A stretch of 64,000 nucleotides of DNA from Neisseria lactamica (GTDB lineage Bacteria > Pseudomonadota > Gammaproteobacteria > Burkholderiales > Neisseriaceae): assembly GCF_901482445.1 (NCBI RefSeq), contig NZ_LR590477.1, positions 1,550,001 through 1,614,000 on the forward strand. Direction: 5' to 3'. The translations under genes and the position numbers were made by a program. Shown piece by piece: positions 17,394-25,994 of this stretch (positions are counted from its first letter, which is position 1; each line of letters opens with the position of its first letter). The notes beneath the pieces were generated by a model. The model had not been told where the DNA came from. It worked only from the letters and a program-made list of their open reading frames with translations, and searched no databases.

Positions 17394-17804
17394 TTAATTG
17401 AAACTCTCCTGATCTAAAAATTCTAACTCTATTTCCCGGCAAACTATATATATGCTAAAACCGGTCGGAAGATCATACCTACCGCCTATCAATTCCAGCG
17501 TACCTCCATAATCCAAGATTTCATCATCCTGCTTTAATTCTCCAAGCTCCAATATATTATCGATATCTTTATCTTGGCTCTTTGTAGCGTATCCATAGAT
17601 AAATTTCAGATAGCTGAACTGCTTGAATTTAATTTTTACCCAGTCTGAATAACTGGGGGTAGGAAGCTCTTGAGGTAAATCCGGATAATCCACACAATTG
17701 ACGATGATATCGAATTCATCGTTTTTCAAAGTATAGTTTAATAGAGCACCTTCAAATATATACAGAAATTGATAATCTTTTCTTGGAATAGTATAAGTTG
17801 TCAT
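17394..17804 (-). CDS. Hypothetical protein, probable orphan immunity protein
   Basis: 136 residues, acidic, AT-rich, with no signal peptide or membrane segment. I do not recognise the family. Composition (many Asp, Glu, Tyr, Ile), length and setting among toxin remnants fit immunity proteins of polymorphic toxins (MafI or CdiI-like). Its ATG follows one base after the stop of an upstream reading-frame remnant on the same strand (17805-17965), as toxin and immunity genes often do. Base composition is far from the flanking dapB and lpxB, suggesting transfer. Confidence 0.5.
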   Translation of the reverse strand: MTTYTIPRKDYQFLYIFEGALLNYTLKNDEFDIIVNCVDYPDLPQELPTPSYSDWVKIKFKQFSYLKFIYGYATKSQDKDIDNILELGELKQDDEILDYGGTLELIGGRYDLPTGFSIYIVCREIELEFLDQESFN

Positions 17805-17965
17805 ATTATTTTACCTTTTCAAAAACAATGGTTTTAAGGACTGTTGAGCTCAAGTCGCTTCCATCACTCTTCTGAAATTTCAGTTGTTTAAACTCTTCCT
17901 TCATTTTAAGGAATTTTTCAACTAGCTGAGAACAAACTGGAGCAAAATGGACGATTGAGTTTAGG
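17805..17965 (-). pseudogene. C-terminal fragment of an unknown protein upstream of the orphan immunity gene
   Basis: The minus strand reads about 50 codons without a start (core LVEKFLKMKEEFKQLKF, ending LKTIVFEKVK) and stops one base before the ATG at 17804. It looks like the tail of a toxin or immunity protein whose upstream part is gone. The identity is unknown. Confidence 0.4.
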
Positions 17966-18026
17966 AATCAACCTGATTCAGTACGTGGGCAAAGATTAGA
18001 ATTAAAATTTAGATAAAGGTTACGTT

Positions 18027-18416
18027 ATGAATGTGAAGATAAAATATAATCTTTTAGAATATTGTGAATATTTAGGTGGTATTTTTGGTGTTTATAAAAA
18101 TTATTTAAATATGGATATCAAAGATCCAAATTTAAAAATTAGATTTTTTGATTTTTTGGACGAACTTTTATCAGATGGTGTTATTGAATTATGTGATTAT
18201 CGTGAAAATCCTCCAAAAATATTAACCGGTTCGCCAAAAACACAAGTAGATGAATTAAGAAAAATTTGGCCGGATATGGAAGAGATGTTGCTATATTTTC
18301 CAGATAATCCTTGGTTTTATGTAGAACATTTTTGGTGGGGCGCAACTTGCCCTATTGAACTGACACAATTGCCTAAAATAGAAATTTACGAAGAACAAAT
18401 GAAACAAGGTAAGTAA
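18027..18416 (+). CDS. Hypothetical protein, DUF596-like probable immunity protein
   Basis: 129 residues, AT-rich gene. The C-terminal half has aromatic-rich WPDMEEMLLYFPDNPWFYVEHFWWGATCP, which resembles DUF596 proteins found beside Neisseria toxin cassettes (recalled, not searched). A short open frame ending at 18013 immediately upstream, in either of two frames, could be the last codons of a toxin gene, the usual toxin-immunity order. Function inferred from context only. Confidence 0.5.
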   Translation: MNVKIKYNLLEYCEYLGGIFGVYKNYLNMDIKDPNLKIRFFDFLDELLSDGVIELCDYRENPPKILTGSPKTQVDELRKIWPDMEEMLLYFPDNPWFYVEHFWWGATCPIELTQLPKIEIYEEQMKQGK

Positions 18417-18476
18417 GCGTATTAGTATTAGTATAAGCTATAATCATAAATCATATATAACAAAAATTAATCAGTT

Positions 18477-18640
18477 AACAGACCATTATATTTTAACCTT
18501 AATCCCATTCGGACCAGTTCTGCTTCATTTGGAATTCCTCTTAAATACTTATTGTTTGATGTGCCATTAATCACAATTTCTCCCCCTTTTTTTGTAATAC
18601 GTGCTGTTTCGGGAAAATAATCCATTAACCGCTCAACATC
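18477..18640 (-). pseudogene. C-terminal fragment of a polymorphic-toxin-like protein abutting lpxB
   Basis: Minus-strand frame without a start, reading DVERLMDYFPETARITK then KGGEIVINGTSNNKYLRG and ending in GLRLKYNGLLTD at 18477. The 'ARITKKGGEIVINGT' pattern is reminiscent of C-terminal domains of contact-dependent toxins. The frame runs into the last codons of lpxB in a different phase, so the junction lies at the lpxB stop. Confidence 0.45.
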
Positions 18641-19787
18641 CCGCCTCTTCCAAAACCGCGCGCGCGGCCAAATCCGCCGTATCTTTTTTCAACAACAGGT
18701 GCAACGCCCTGAAATCCTGTTGCAGCGCGGCAACCTTATCGGGGTGTTCGTACCAGTCCGCCAACGCCGCCGCCAGTTTTTCCGGTTTTGCTTCAGATTG
18801 CAATAATTCCGGCACGGCCTCCTTACCCAACAGGATATTCGGCAGGCCGACATGCGGCACTTTGATTTTGCGTTTCACATAAGCATAGGTCAGCGGCGAA
18901 ATCTTGTAGCTGATGACCATCGGACGCTTGCACAGCGCCACCTCCAAAGTCGCCGTACCGCTCGTTACCAGCACCGCATCCGCCGCCCTGCACACCGTTT
19001 CAGACTGTCTGTCGGTTACCGTCAGCGGCAATCCGGCAAACTCCGGACGTTGCAAAACTTCCGCCAAACACCGCTTCGTCGCCTCCGTTGCGGCAGGCAG
19101 CAGGAAGCGTGCGGCGGGATAGCGTTCCAACAACAATAATGCCGTCTGAAAAAACACCGGCGCCATATAGTCGATTTCGCTGACGCGGCTGCCGGGCAGC
19201 AAGGCGAATACGGGGATGCCGGCATCCACGCCCAAATTTTTCCGCGCCGTTTCACGGTCGTCTTCCAAGGGCATAAGCTGCGCCATCGGATGACCGACAA
19301 ACTCCGCACGTCCGCCCGCATCGAGATAAAGCTGCGGCTCCATCGGGAACAGGCACAGCACGCGGTTGACCTGATGCACGATTTTGCCCACGCGTTCCCG
19401 CCGCCACGCCCACACCGACGGGCTGACATAATGCACGGTCGGAATCCCCGACCGTTTGAGCCGCTCCGCCACACCCAAATTAAAATCGGGCGCATCGATA
19501 CCGACAAACACATCAGGTTTCAACGACAGCAAATCCCGTACCAGCCCCCTGCGTATCCGTAAAATTTCCGGCAGCCGCCTGACCACTTCGACAAAGCCGC
19601 GCACCGCCAGCCGCTCCTGATCATAAAGGCTCTCGAAACCTTCCGCCTTCATCAGTTCCCCGCCGATGCCGGTAAACCGCGCCTGCGGGCAACGCTTTCG
19701 GATGGCGCATATCAGGTGCGCCCCCAACAGGTCGCCCGACGCTTCGCCGACACTGACGGCAATCAAAGGGCTTTTTTTATCAACCAT
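18633..19787 (-). CDS. lpxB: Lipid-A-disaccharide synthase
   Basis: 384-residue GT19 glycosyltransferase that joins UDP-2,3-diacylglucosamine and lipid X into the lipid A disaccharide at the inner membrane. Signatures: VSVGEASGDLLGAHLICAIR at the N terminus, GIDAPDFNLGVAERLKRSGI, HYVSPSVWAWRRERVGKI, FVGHPMAQ, and ALLPGSRVSEI; the donor site SGTATLEVALCKRPMVISYK. It acts in the pathway whose earlier enzymes LpxD and LpxA are encoded at 51-55 kb. The gene ends directly at the toxin-fragment junction but appears full length. Confidence 0.97.
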   Translation of the reverse strand: MVDKKSPLIAVSVGEASGDLLGAHLICAIRKRCPQARFTGIGGELMKAEGFESLYDQERLAVRGFVEVVRRLPEILRIRRGLVRDLLSLKPDVFVGIDAPDFNLGVAERLKRSGIPTVHYVSPSVWAWRRERVGKIVHQVNRVLCLFPMEPQLYLDAGGRAEFVGHPMAQLMPLEDDRETARKNLGVDAGIPVFALLPGSRVSEIDYMAPVFFQTALLLLERYPAARFLLPAATEATKRCLAEVLQRPEFAGLPLTVTDRQSETVCRAADAVLVTSGTATLEVALCKRPMVISYKISPLTYAYVKRKIKVPHVGLPNILLGKEAVPELLQSEAKPEKLAAALADWYEHPDKVAALQQDFRALHLLLKKDTADLAARAVLEEAGC

Positions 19788-19815
19788 ATTCGTTCTTCTT
19801 CACATACTTTCACGT

Positions 19816-19850
19816 CCCGATGCCGTCTGAAGGCTTCAGACGGCATCGGG
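19816..19850 (-). terminator. Uptake-sequence hairpin between rluC and lpxB
   Basis: Perfect 17-bp stem CCCGATGCCGTCTGAAG with almost no loop. It follows the rluC stop on the minus strand. Confidence 0.75.
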
Positions 19851-19852
19851 GT

Positions 19853-20845
19853 TCACATTTTCGTCCCGTTTTCCAACATCACCGCAAACTGCGCCAAGTC
19901 CGGCGGCAGCTCCGCCTTCAACACCAGCGGCTCACCCGTGAGCGGATGGTTCAGGTGCAGCTCGGACGCGTGCAAAAACATCCGCTTCAAACCCAACTTC
20001 TGCAAACGCCGGTTCGCCTGATAATCACCGTAGCGTTCGTCGCCCGCAATCGGACAGCCTTGAGATTGCAGGTGGACGCGGATTTGGTGCGTGCGACCCG
20101 TTTTCAGCGTTGCCCGCACCAAAGTCAGGTGCGACAGCCCGACACCGTGCAAAATGCCGTCTGAAAAACGGCTTAACACACGGAACACCGTGTGCGCCGA
20201 CTGCCCGTCCTCGCTGACGCGTACCATCTTTTCGCCTTGTGCGCCGGTATATTTGAACAGGGGCAGTTTGATATGGAAATTGTCGTCCGGCAGTTTGCCC
20301 ACCCCCAGCGCAAGGTAGATTTTTTTGGGGTGGTCGTTACGGATGGCTTCGTGAAGTTTGACGAGCGCGCTGCGTTTCTTCGCCACCATCAACAAACCGC
20401 TCGTATCCTTGTCCAAACGGTGGACGAGTTCGAGATAACGCGCCTCCGGACGGGCGCGGCGCAACTGTTCGATAACGCCGAAACTCACGCCGCTGCCGCC
20501 GTGTACCGCCACGCCGGAAGGCTTATCGATCACCAACAGCGCGTCGTCTTCGTAAACAATGTCAAATTCGCGCGCCGGCACGGCGGCACGCCTTTCAGAC
20601 GGCATTTCCTTCTCCGCCACGCGCACAGGCGGAATCCGCACCGTATCCCCCTCCGCAATACGGCTGTCGGGTTTGCAGCGTTTCTTGTTCAAGCGCACCT
20701 CGCCGGCGCGGATAATGCGGTGGATATGGCTCTTGGGCACGCCCTTGAGGATTTTTATCAGATAGTTATCAAGGCGTTGCCCCGCCTCGTGTTCGGCAAC
20801 CGCTATCAGGCTGACCGAACCTTTGCTTATTTCGTGCGTTTTCAT
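19853..20845 (-). CDS. rluC: Ribosomal large subunit pseudouridine synthase C
   Basis: 330 residues. An N-terminal S4 RNA-binding domain (RLDNYLIKILKGVPKSHIHRIIRAGEVRLN) precedes the RsuA/RluA catalytic domain with HRLDKDTSGLLMVAKK (catalytic Asp) and the later RTHQIRVHLQSQGCPIAGD. It converts specific uridines in 23S rRNA; RluC handles positions 955, 2504 and 2580 in E. coli. RluC rather than RluD is chosen because of the rne neighbour, which lies divergent as in E. coli. An uptake sequence lies inside the coding region near 20155. Confidence 0.9.
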   Translation of the reverse strand: MKTHEISKGSVSLIAVAEHEAGQRLDNYLIKILKGVPKSHIHRIIRAGEVRLNKKRCKPDSRIAEGDTVRIPPVRVAEKEMPSERRAAVPAREFDIVYEDDALLVIDKPSGVAVHGGSGVSFGVIEQLRRARPEARYLELVHRLDKDTSGLLMVAKKRSALVKLHEAIRNDHPKKIYLALGVGKLPDDNFHIKLPLFKYTGAQGEKMVRVSEDGQSAHTVFRVLSRFSDGILHGVGLSHLTLVRATLKTGRTHQIRVHLQSQGCPIAGDERYGDYQANRRLQKLGLKRMFLHASELHLNHPLTGEPLVLKAELPPDLAQFAVMLENGTKM

Positions 20846-21338
20846 CTATAATCCGAACATCCGTTTCAGCAGAAAACGCGCCCGACGCGCCCCCCTGAAA
20901 CGGTTTACTTTAAAACGGAATTTTATATTAAAAACGCACTCCGCAAAGCATTTTCCCTGCGCCTGTTCCCAGCCGGCAGGCGCAGAACGTAATCAAGTTT
21001 GAATTGATTTTGCCGTTTCGGCGCGGAAATAAGACGGCAGCCGGACCCCAAGTCCCAAACGCAAACCGCCCAAAACACAGGCATCACGATAACAAGAAGA
21101 AGCCGGCCCCCATTTTTCCGACCGCAGCGTTCGGAACGCGGCAGACAAACCGCCGCATCGATCTTTATAGCCTTCTGTATCCGACCCTTCCGCACACGGT
21201 TCTCCGGAACGTGCATCCCTGCGGATTTTCAACTCAAAAACTGATTACCGGTTTTATCCGAAAACATCGGAAAACCCAGCCTTACGGAATGCCGAACCGG
21301 ACCGGCGCACCCGAATGCCGCCCGTCCACGAGGTGATC
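20846..21338 (+). promoter_or_regulatory. Long intergenic region and probable rne leader
   Basis: 493 bases between divergent rluC and rne with no credible gene. rne genes are usually preceded by a long structured leader through which RNase E controls its own mRNA; this gap has the right place and size. I see no clear promoter pair. Confidence 0.4.
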
Positions 21339-24101
21339 ATGAAAAGAATGTTATTCAACGCAACGCAGGCCGAAGAGCTGCGCGTTGCCATCGTCGACGG
21401 ACAAAACCTGCTGGATTTGGACATCGAAACGCTGGGCAAAGAACAGCGCAAAGGCAATATCTACAAAGGCATCATTACCCGCATCGAGCCGTCGCTGGAA
21501 GCGTGTTTCGTCGATTACGGAACCGACCGCCACGGCTTTTTGCCGTTTAAAGAAGTATCGCGTTCGTATTTCCTCGGCTACGAAGGCGGGCGCGCGCGCA
21601 TCCAAGACGTGCTCAAAGAAGGTATGGAAGTCATCGTCCAAGTCGAAAAAGACGAGCGCGGCAACAAAGGCGCGGCGCTGACCACTTTCATCAGCCTCGC
21701 CGGACGCTATCTGGTATTGATGCCCAACAACCCGCGCGGCGGCGGCGTATCCCGCCGTATCGAAGGCGAAGAGCGTCAAGAACTCAAAGCCGCTATGGCG
21801 CAACTCGACATTCCGAACGGGATGAGTATCATCGCGCGTACCGCAGGCATCGGCCGCAGCGCGGAAGAGTTGGAATGGGACTTGAACTACCTCAAACAAC
21901 TCTGGCAGGCGATTGAAGAAGCCGGCGAAGCGCATCACGACCCCTACCTGCTCTTTATGGAAAGCTCGCTGCTCATCCGAGCCATCCGCGACTACTTCCG
22001 TCCCGACATCGGCGAAATTCTGGTGGACAACCAAGAAGTTTACGACCAGGTTGCCGAGTTTATGAGCTACGTTATGCCGGGCAACGCAGGCCGTCTGAAA
22101 CTCTACGAAGACCACACGCCGCTGTTTTCCCGCTTCCAAATCGAACATCAAATCGAAAGCGCGTTTTCGCGCAGCGTCAGCCTGCCTTCCGGCGGCGCGA
22201 TCGTCATCGACCACACCGAAGCCCTCGTCTCCATCGATGTCAACTCCGCCCGTGCCACACGCGGCGCGGACATCGAAGACACCGCGTTCAAAACCAATAT
22301 GGAAGCCGCCGAAGAAGTCGCCCGACAAATGCGCCTGCGCGACTTGGGCGGTTTGGTCGTCATCGACTTCATCGATATGGAAAACCCCAAACACCAGCGC
22401 GATGTGGAAAACGTCCTGCGCGACGCGCTCAAAAAAGACCGCGCCCGCGTGCAAATGGGCAAACTTTCGCGTTTCGGCCTTTTGGAATTGAGCCGCCAAC
22501 GCCTGAAACCCGCCTTGGGCGAAAGCAGCCACGTCGCCTGTCCGCGCTGCGCCGGCACCGGCGTGATTCGGGGCATCGAATCCACCGCCCTGCACGTTTT
22601 GCGTATGGTTCAGGAAGAAGCGATGAAAGACAACACCGGCGAAGTGCGCGCCCAAGTGCCCGTCGATGTCGCCACCTTCCTGCTGAACGAAAAACGCGCC
22701 GAGCTGTTTGCGATGGAAGAGCGTTTGGATGTGAACGTCGTCCTGATTCCGAACATCCACCTCGAAAATCCGCACTACGAAATCAACCGCATCCGCACCG
22801 ACGACGTAGAAGAAGACGGCGAACCGAGCTACAAGCGCGTTGCCGAGCCGGAAGAAGACGAATCCGCCAAACCGTTCGGCAGCGAAAGGGCCAAAGCCGC
22901 CCGTCCCGAACCCGCCGTCAAAGGCGTGCGCCACACCAGCCCCGCCCCGACTGCCGCCCCCGAGAAAAAAACCTCTTGGTGGGACAGCTTCAAGGCTTGG
23001 TTGAAACGCATTTTCGGCGGCACATCCGAAACCCCGGCCGCTGCCGAAACCTCCGAAAAACGCATTTCCGGCGGCAACCGCAACGCGCCGCGCCGCACCG
23101 GCAGCCGCCGCCAAAACCCGCGCCGAGGCAACAGGCACGACGGCGGCAGGGCGGAAGTGCGCGAAACGGCGGATTTCAAAGGCAAAGCGGCAGACAATCA
23201 GGCGGCGGAACACGAAACCCGCAACGCCAAAGACAACCGCCGCAGCCGCAATCGCCAAAACGAACGCAACGCCGCAGCGGAAGCCGGAAACCCCGAAGTC
23301 CGAACACTTGCCGCCGCAACGCCGTCTGAAAACGAAGCCCGCCCGGCCGTGCAGGCGCAAGAAGGCAAACGCCGCCGTAACAACAACCGCAACGAACGCA
23401 ACCGCGAACAGGCGGAAAACCGTGCGGAAGAAACCTTGTCCGAAGCAGCGGGCAACGTAGCGGAAGAGGGCGTGCAAACCGCCGGCGCCGATGCGCCGAA
23501 AGGCAACGAACGCCGCCAACGCGAGCGCAACAACCAACGCGACCGCCGCGAGCGCAACAATCAGCGCGACCGCCGTCAAAACGGCAAAAAACGCAATATT
23601 CCGTCTGCCGCCAAAATCGAGCAGTACCTGAATATTCACGATACCGCCGACAAAGTCCGTTCCGCCGCCGCGCACGTTTTCGGCGAAAACGATGCAAATG
23701 CTCCGATTACCGTCAGCATTGCCGGACCGGTTGCAGAAAGGGACGTTCCGACAGCATCTCCCGCCGTTTCAAACGGCGATGCACCGGTTTATGATGCGGC
23801 AGAAAAAATCCGTCAGGCCGTTGCCGCCATCCTTCCCGAAGGCACGGCACCGGAAGCCGCAGCACAGGAAATGCCGTCTGAAACCGCAACCTTTACGGCT
23901 GCGGTGAAACAGGCACGGGAAACCGTACAAACCGGCGGACTCGTCCTGATTGAAACCGACCCTGCCGCATTGAAGGCGTGGGCGGCACAACCCGAAGTTC
24001 AAACCGGACGCGGCATACGTCGTTCCGAACAGCCCAAGCCGTCTGAAGCCGCAACCGTCCCAGCCGAAGAAATGATCCAAGTCGAAACCCGGCAAGGCTG
24101 A
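21339..24101 (+). CDS. rne: Ribonuclease E
   Basis: 920 residues from ATG 21339 (MKRMLFNATQAEELRVAIVDG); eight upstream codons in frame are rejected. The catalytic half contains the S1 domain (GNIYKGIITRIEPSLEACFVDYG), the DNase I-like region with VSIDVNSARATRG and VVIDFIDME, and the zinc link CPRCAGTG. From about residue 500 the protein is disordered, rich in Arg, Asn, Glu, Ala and Gln (repeated RNNQRDRRERNNQRDRR), the RNA-binding and degradosome scaffold, with a divergent tail ending in VETRQG. It initiates mRNA decay and processes rRNA and tRNA. Confidence 0.96.
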   Translation: MKRMLFNATQAEELRVAIVDGQNLLDLDIETLGKEQRKGNIYKGIITRIEPSLEACFVDYGTDRHGFLPFKEVSRSYFLGYEGGRARIQDVLKEGMEVIVQVEKDERGNKGAALTTFISLAGRYLVLMPNNPRGGGVSRRIEGEERQELKAAMAQLDIPNGMSIIARTAGIGRSAEELEWDLNYLKQLWQAIEEAGEAHHDPYLLFMESSLLIRAIRDYFRPDIGEILVDNQEVYDQVAEFMSYVMPGNAGRLKLYEDHTPLFSRFQIEHQIESAFSRSVSLPSGGAIVIDHTEALVSIDVNSARATRGADIEDTAFKTNMEAAEEVARQMRLRDLGGLVVIDFIDMENPKHQRDVENVLRDALKKDRARVQMGKLSRFGLLELSRQRLKPALGESSHVACPRCAGTGVIRGIESTALHVLRMVQEEAMKDNTGEVRAQVPVDVATFLLNEKRAELFAMEERLDVNVVLIPNIHLENPHYEINRIRTDDVEEDGEPSYKRVAEPEEDESAKPFGSERAKAARPEPAVKGVRHTSPAPTAAPEKKTSWWDSFKAWLKRIFGGTSETPAAAETSEKRISGGNRNAPRRTGSRRQNPRRGNRHDGGRAEVRETADFKGKAADNQAAEHETRNAKDNRRSRNRQNERNAAAEAGNPEVRTLAAATPSENEARPAVQAQEGKRRRNNNRNERNREQAENRAEETLSEAAGNVAEEGVQTAGADAPKGNERRQRERNNQRDRRERNNQRDRRQNGKKRNIPSAAKIEQYLNIHDTADKVRSAAAHVFGENDANAPITVSIAGPVAERDVPTASPAVSNGDAPVYDAAEKIRQAVAAILPEGTAPEAAAQEMPSETATFTAAVKQARETVQTGGLVLIETDPAALKAWAAQPEVQTGRGIRRSEQPKPSEAATVPAEEMIQVETRQG

Positions 24102-24112
24102 ACCGGCGGCGG

Positions 24113-24148
24113 CAAAAAAAGGTTCTGTTCCGCAGAACCTCTTTTTTA
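24113..24148 (+). terminator. Rho-independent terminator of rne
   Basis: A-run, AGGTTCTG, 5-base loop, CAGAACCT and T-run. A second, uptake-sequence hairpin follows at 24168-24200. Confidence 0.88.
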
Positions 24149-24167
24149 CATAGATTCGGATACCTGC

Positions 24168-24200
24168 AATGCCGTCTGAACAAGCTTCAGACGGCATTTT
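24168..24200. terminator. Uptake-sequence hairpin downstream of rne
   Basis: AATGCCGTCTGAAC and its partner with a T-run; backs up the terminator 20 bases upstream. Confidence 0.7.
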
Positions 24201-24430
24201 TTATTTTTGGGACGCGTTTTTTATTCCTGCCTGTTTTCCCTTGCCGTCGCCTGCCGCGCGCAGTATGCCGTAGGGTCTGTAGGTTTGACTGTAGGGGCGG
24301 GCTTCAGCCCGCCAATCCCACCGTCTCCGACAATCCCGCCACATCCGTCCTACCCATAACATTCCCACCGCATCAAATCAACACAAAAATCCACATCCCG
24401 CCATTCCCGTGATTCCCGCAACCTTTCGTC

Positions 24431-24827
24431 ATTCCCGTGAAAACGGGAATCTAGAACCTCAAACTTTCAGATAACCTTTGAATATTGCCGCTGCCCGAAG
24501 GTCTGGATTCCCGCCTGCGCGGGAATGACGGCAGCGGACGATGCCGTCTGAAACTCCGTCATTCCCGTGAAAACGGGAATCTAGAACCTCAAACTTTCAG
24601 ATAACCTTTGAATATTGCCACTGTCCAATGGTCTGGATTCCCGCCTGCGCGGGAATGACGGTTTAGAAGTTGCCCGAAACCTCAAAAAAAAAACCGAAAC
24701 CGAACAAGCCGGATTCCCGTAACCTTTCGCCATTCCCGTGAAAACGGGAATCTAGAACCTCAAACTTTCAGATAATCTTTGAATATTACCGCCGCCCGAA
24801 GGTCTGGATTCCCGTCTGCGCGGGAAT
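24431..24827. repeat. NIME array: six dRS3 repeats with three RS spacers
   Basis: Twenty-base dRS3 inverted repeats (ATTCCC, 8 bases, GGGAAT) at 24431-24450, 24507-24526, 24561-24580, 24637-24656, 24732-24751 and 24808-24827. Each pair flanks a nearly identical RS spacer beginning CTAGAACCTCAAACTTTC. One uptake sequence lies between the first two units. dRS3 sites are known targets of filamentous-phage integrases in meningococci. The stretch from 24201 to 24430 has no recognisable gene. Confidence 0.9.
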
Positions 24828-24846
24828 GACGGGTCTTTTATCATCT

Positions 24847-25836
24847 TTAAAGGCTGCCGCGCGCCATCTCGACGGCAGTTCGGACGGCGGCAGTCAGGCT
24901 ACCGGAGTCCGCCCTGCCGGTTGCCGCCAAATCGAGCGCGGTGCCGTGATCGACGGAGGTGCGGATAAAGGGCAGCCCCAGTGTGATGTTCACGCCCTGT
25001 CCGAAGCTGTGGTATTTCAACACGGGCAGCCCTTGGTCGTGGTACATCGCCAATACGGCATCCGCACCTTCGAGCATAAACGGTTGGAACAATGTGTCCG
25101 CCGGATACGGGCCGGCGAGGTTTATCCCTTCGCGGCGCAGGTTTTCGAGCGCGGGGATAATGGTGTCGGTTTCTTCGTGTCCGAGGTGTCCGCCTTCGCC
25201 GGCGTGGGGGTTGAGTCCGGCGACTAGGATTTTGGGATTTTTGATGCCGAATTTGTGTTTTAAGTCGTGATGCAAAATGCGTGCGACGCTTTCAATCAGC
25301 GGTTGCGTGATGGCGGCGGCAACGTCTTTCAGCGGCAGGTGGGTCGTTACGAGGGCGACGCGCAGGCCTTTGCCGGCAAGCATCATCACGACCTGCCCCG
25401 TGCCGCTTTTTTCCGCCAGATATTCGGTGTGCCCGCTGAAAAAACCTGTGCTTGCGCGCGCGTCGTTGATGATGCCTTTGTGCAGCGGCGCGGTAACGAT
25501 GCCGTCGAAAATGCCGTCTGAAATGCCTGCGAGCGCGGTGTCCAAAAGTTGCAGCACATAGGCGGCGTTGGCGGGATTGAGCCGCCCTGCCGCAACCGCT
25601 TCGGCGGTCGGAATGTGCAGCACTTCCAGCTCGCCGTATGCCGCACCGCCTGATTCCGGATTGAAGTCGCGCAAGACGACGCTTTTGCCCAAGGCTTCGG
25701 CGCGCGCGCGCAACAGGTTTTTGTCGCCCAATACCGCGCAGCGGCAGGGCAGGCGTGCAAATGCCAAGTCCAAACAAATATCGGGGCCGATGCCGGCAGG
25801 CTCGCCGGAAGTAACGGCAAAAACAGGCTGTTTCAT
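24847..25836 (-). CDS. pdxA: 4-hydroxythreonine-4-phosphate dehydrogenase
   Basis: 329 residues from the ATG at 25836 (MKQPVFAVTSGEPAGIGPDI); six further codons upstream are open but unlikely. It oxidises 4-phosphohydroxythreonine in the DXP-dependent pyridoxal phosphate pathway. Metal-ligand and substrate segments are GHTEYLAEKSG, VALVTTHLPLKDV, ILVAGLNPHAGEGGHLGHEE, and YHDQGLPVLKYHSFGQGVN with IRTSVDHGTALDLAATG. Divergent from agcS; its 3' end abuts the NIME array. Confidence 0.95.
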   Translation of the reverse strand: MKQPVFAVTSGEPAGIGPDICLDLAFARLPCRCAVLGDKNLLRARAEALGKSVVLRDFNPESGGAAYGELEVLHIPTAEAVAAGRLNPANAAYVLQLLDTALAGISDGIFDGIVTAPLHKGIINDARASTGFFSGHTEYLAEKSGTGQVVMMLAGKGLRVALVTTHLPLKDVAAAITQPLIESVARILHHDLKHKFGIKNPKILVAGLNPHAGEGGHLGHEETDTIIPALENLRREGINLAGPYPADTLFQPFMLEGADAVLAMYHDQGLPVLKYHSFGQGVNITLGLPFIRTSVDHGTALDLAATGRADSGSLTAAVRTAVEMARGSL

Positions 25837-25918
25837 CGTGTTTGCTCCAAACAAAATGCGATTCTAACGCCGCAGCCGCGCGGCGATGTAAATTTTTCTG
25901 ATTTTGTTGACAATCTGC

Positions 25919-25924
25919 TAGAAT
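25919..25924 (+). promoter_or_regulatory. Extended -10 promoter of the agcS-like gene
   Basis: TGCTAGAAT 71 bases before the ATG at 25995; AAGGAAGC ribosome-binding site directly upstream of the start. Confidence 0.5.
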
Positions 25925-25994
25925 GGGCGTTTACAAAATTTAAACCCTGCTTACATACCGCCATATGTGCGGGTTTCAACTTTAAGGAAGCGAT

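Noticed and set aside
21351..23675. 774-residue open frame antisense to rne
   Set aside because: Shadow frame caused by the GC-rich codon bias of rne; no start signals or family similarity.
24431..24827. CRISPR array
   Set aside because: The repeats are palindromic dRS3 elements with conserved, not unique, spacers, and no cas genes are nearby.
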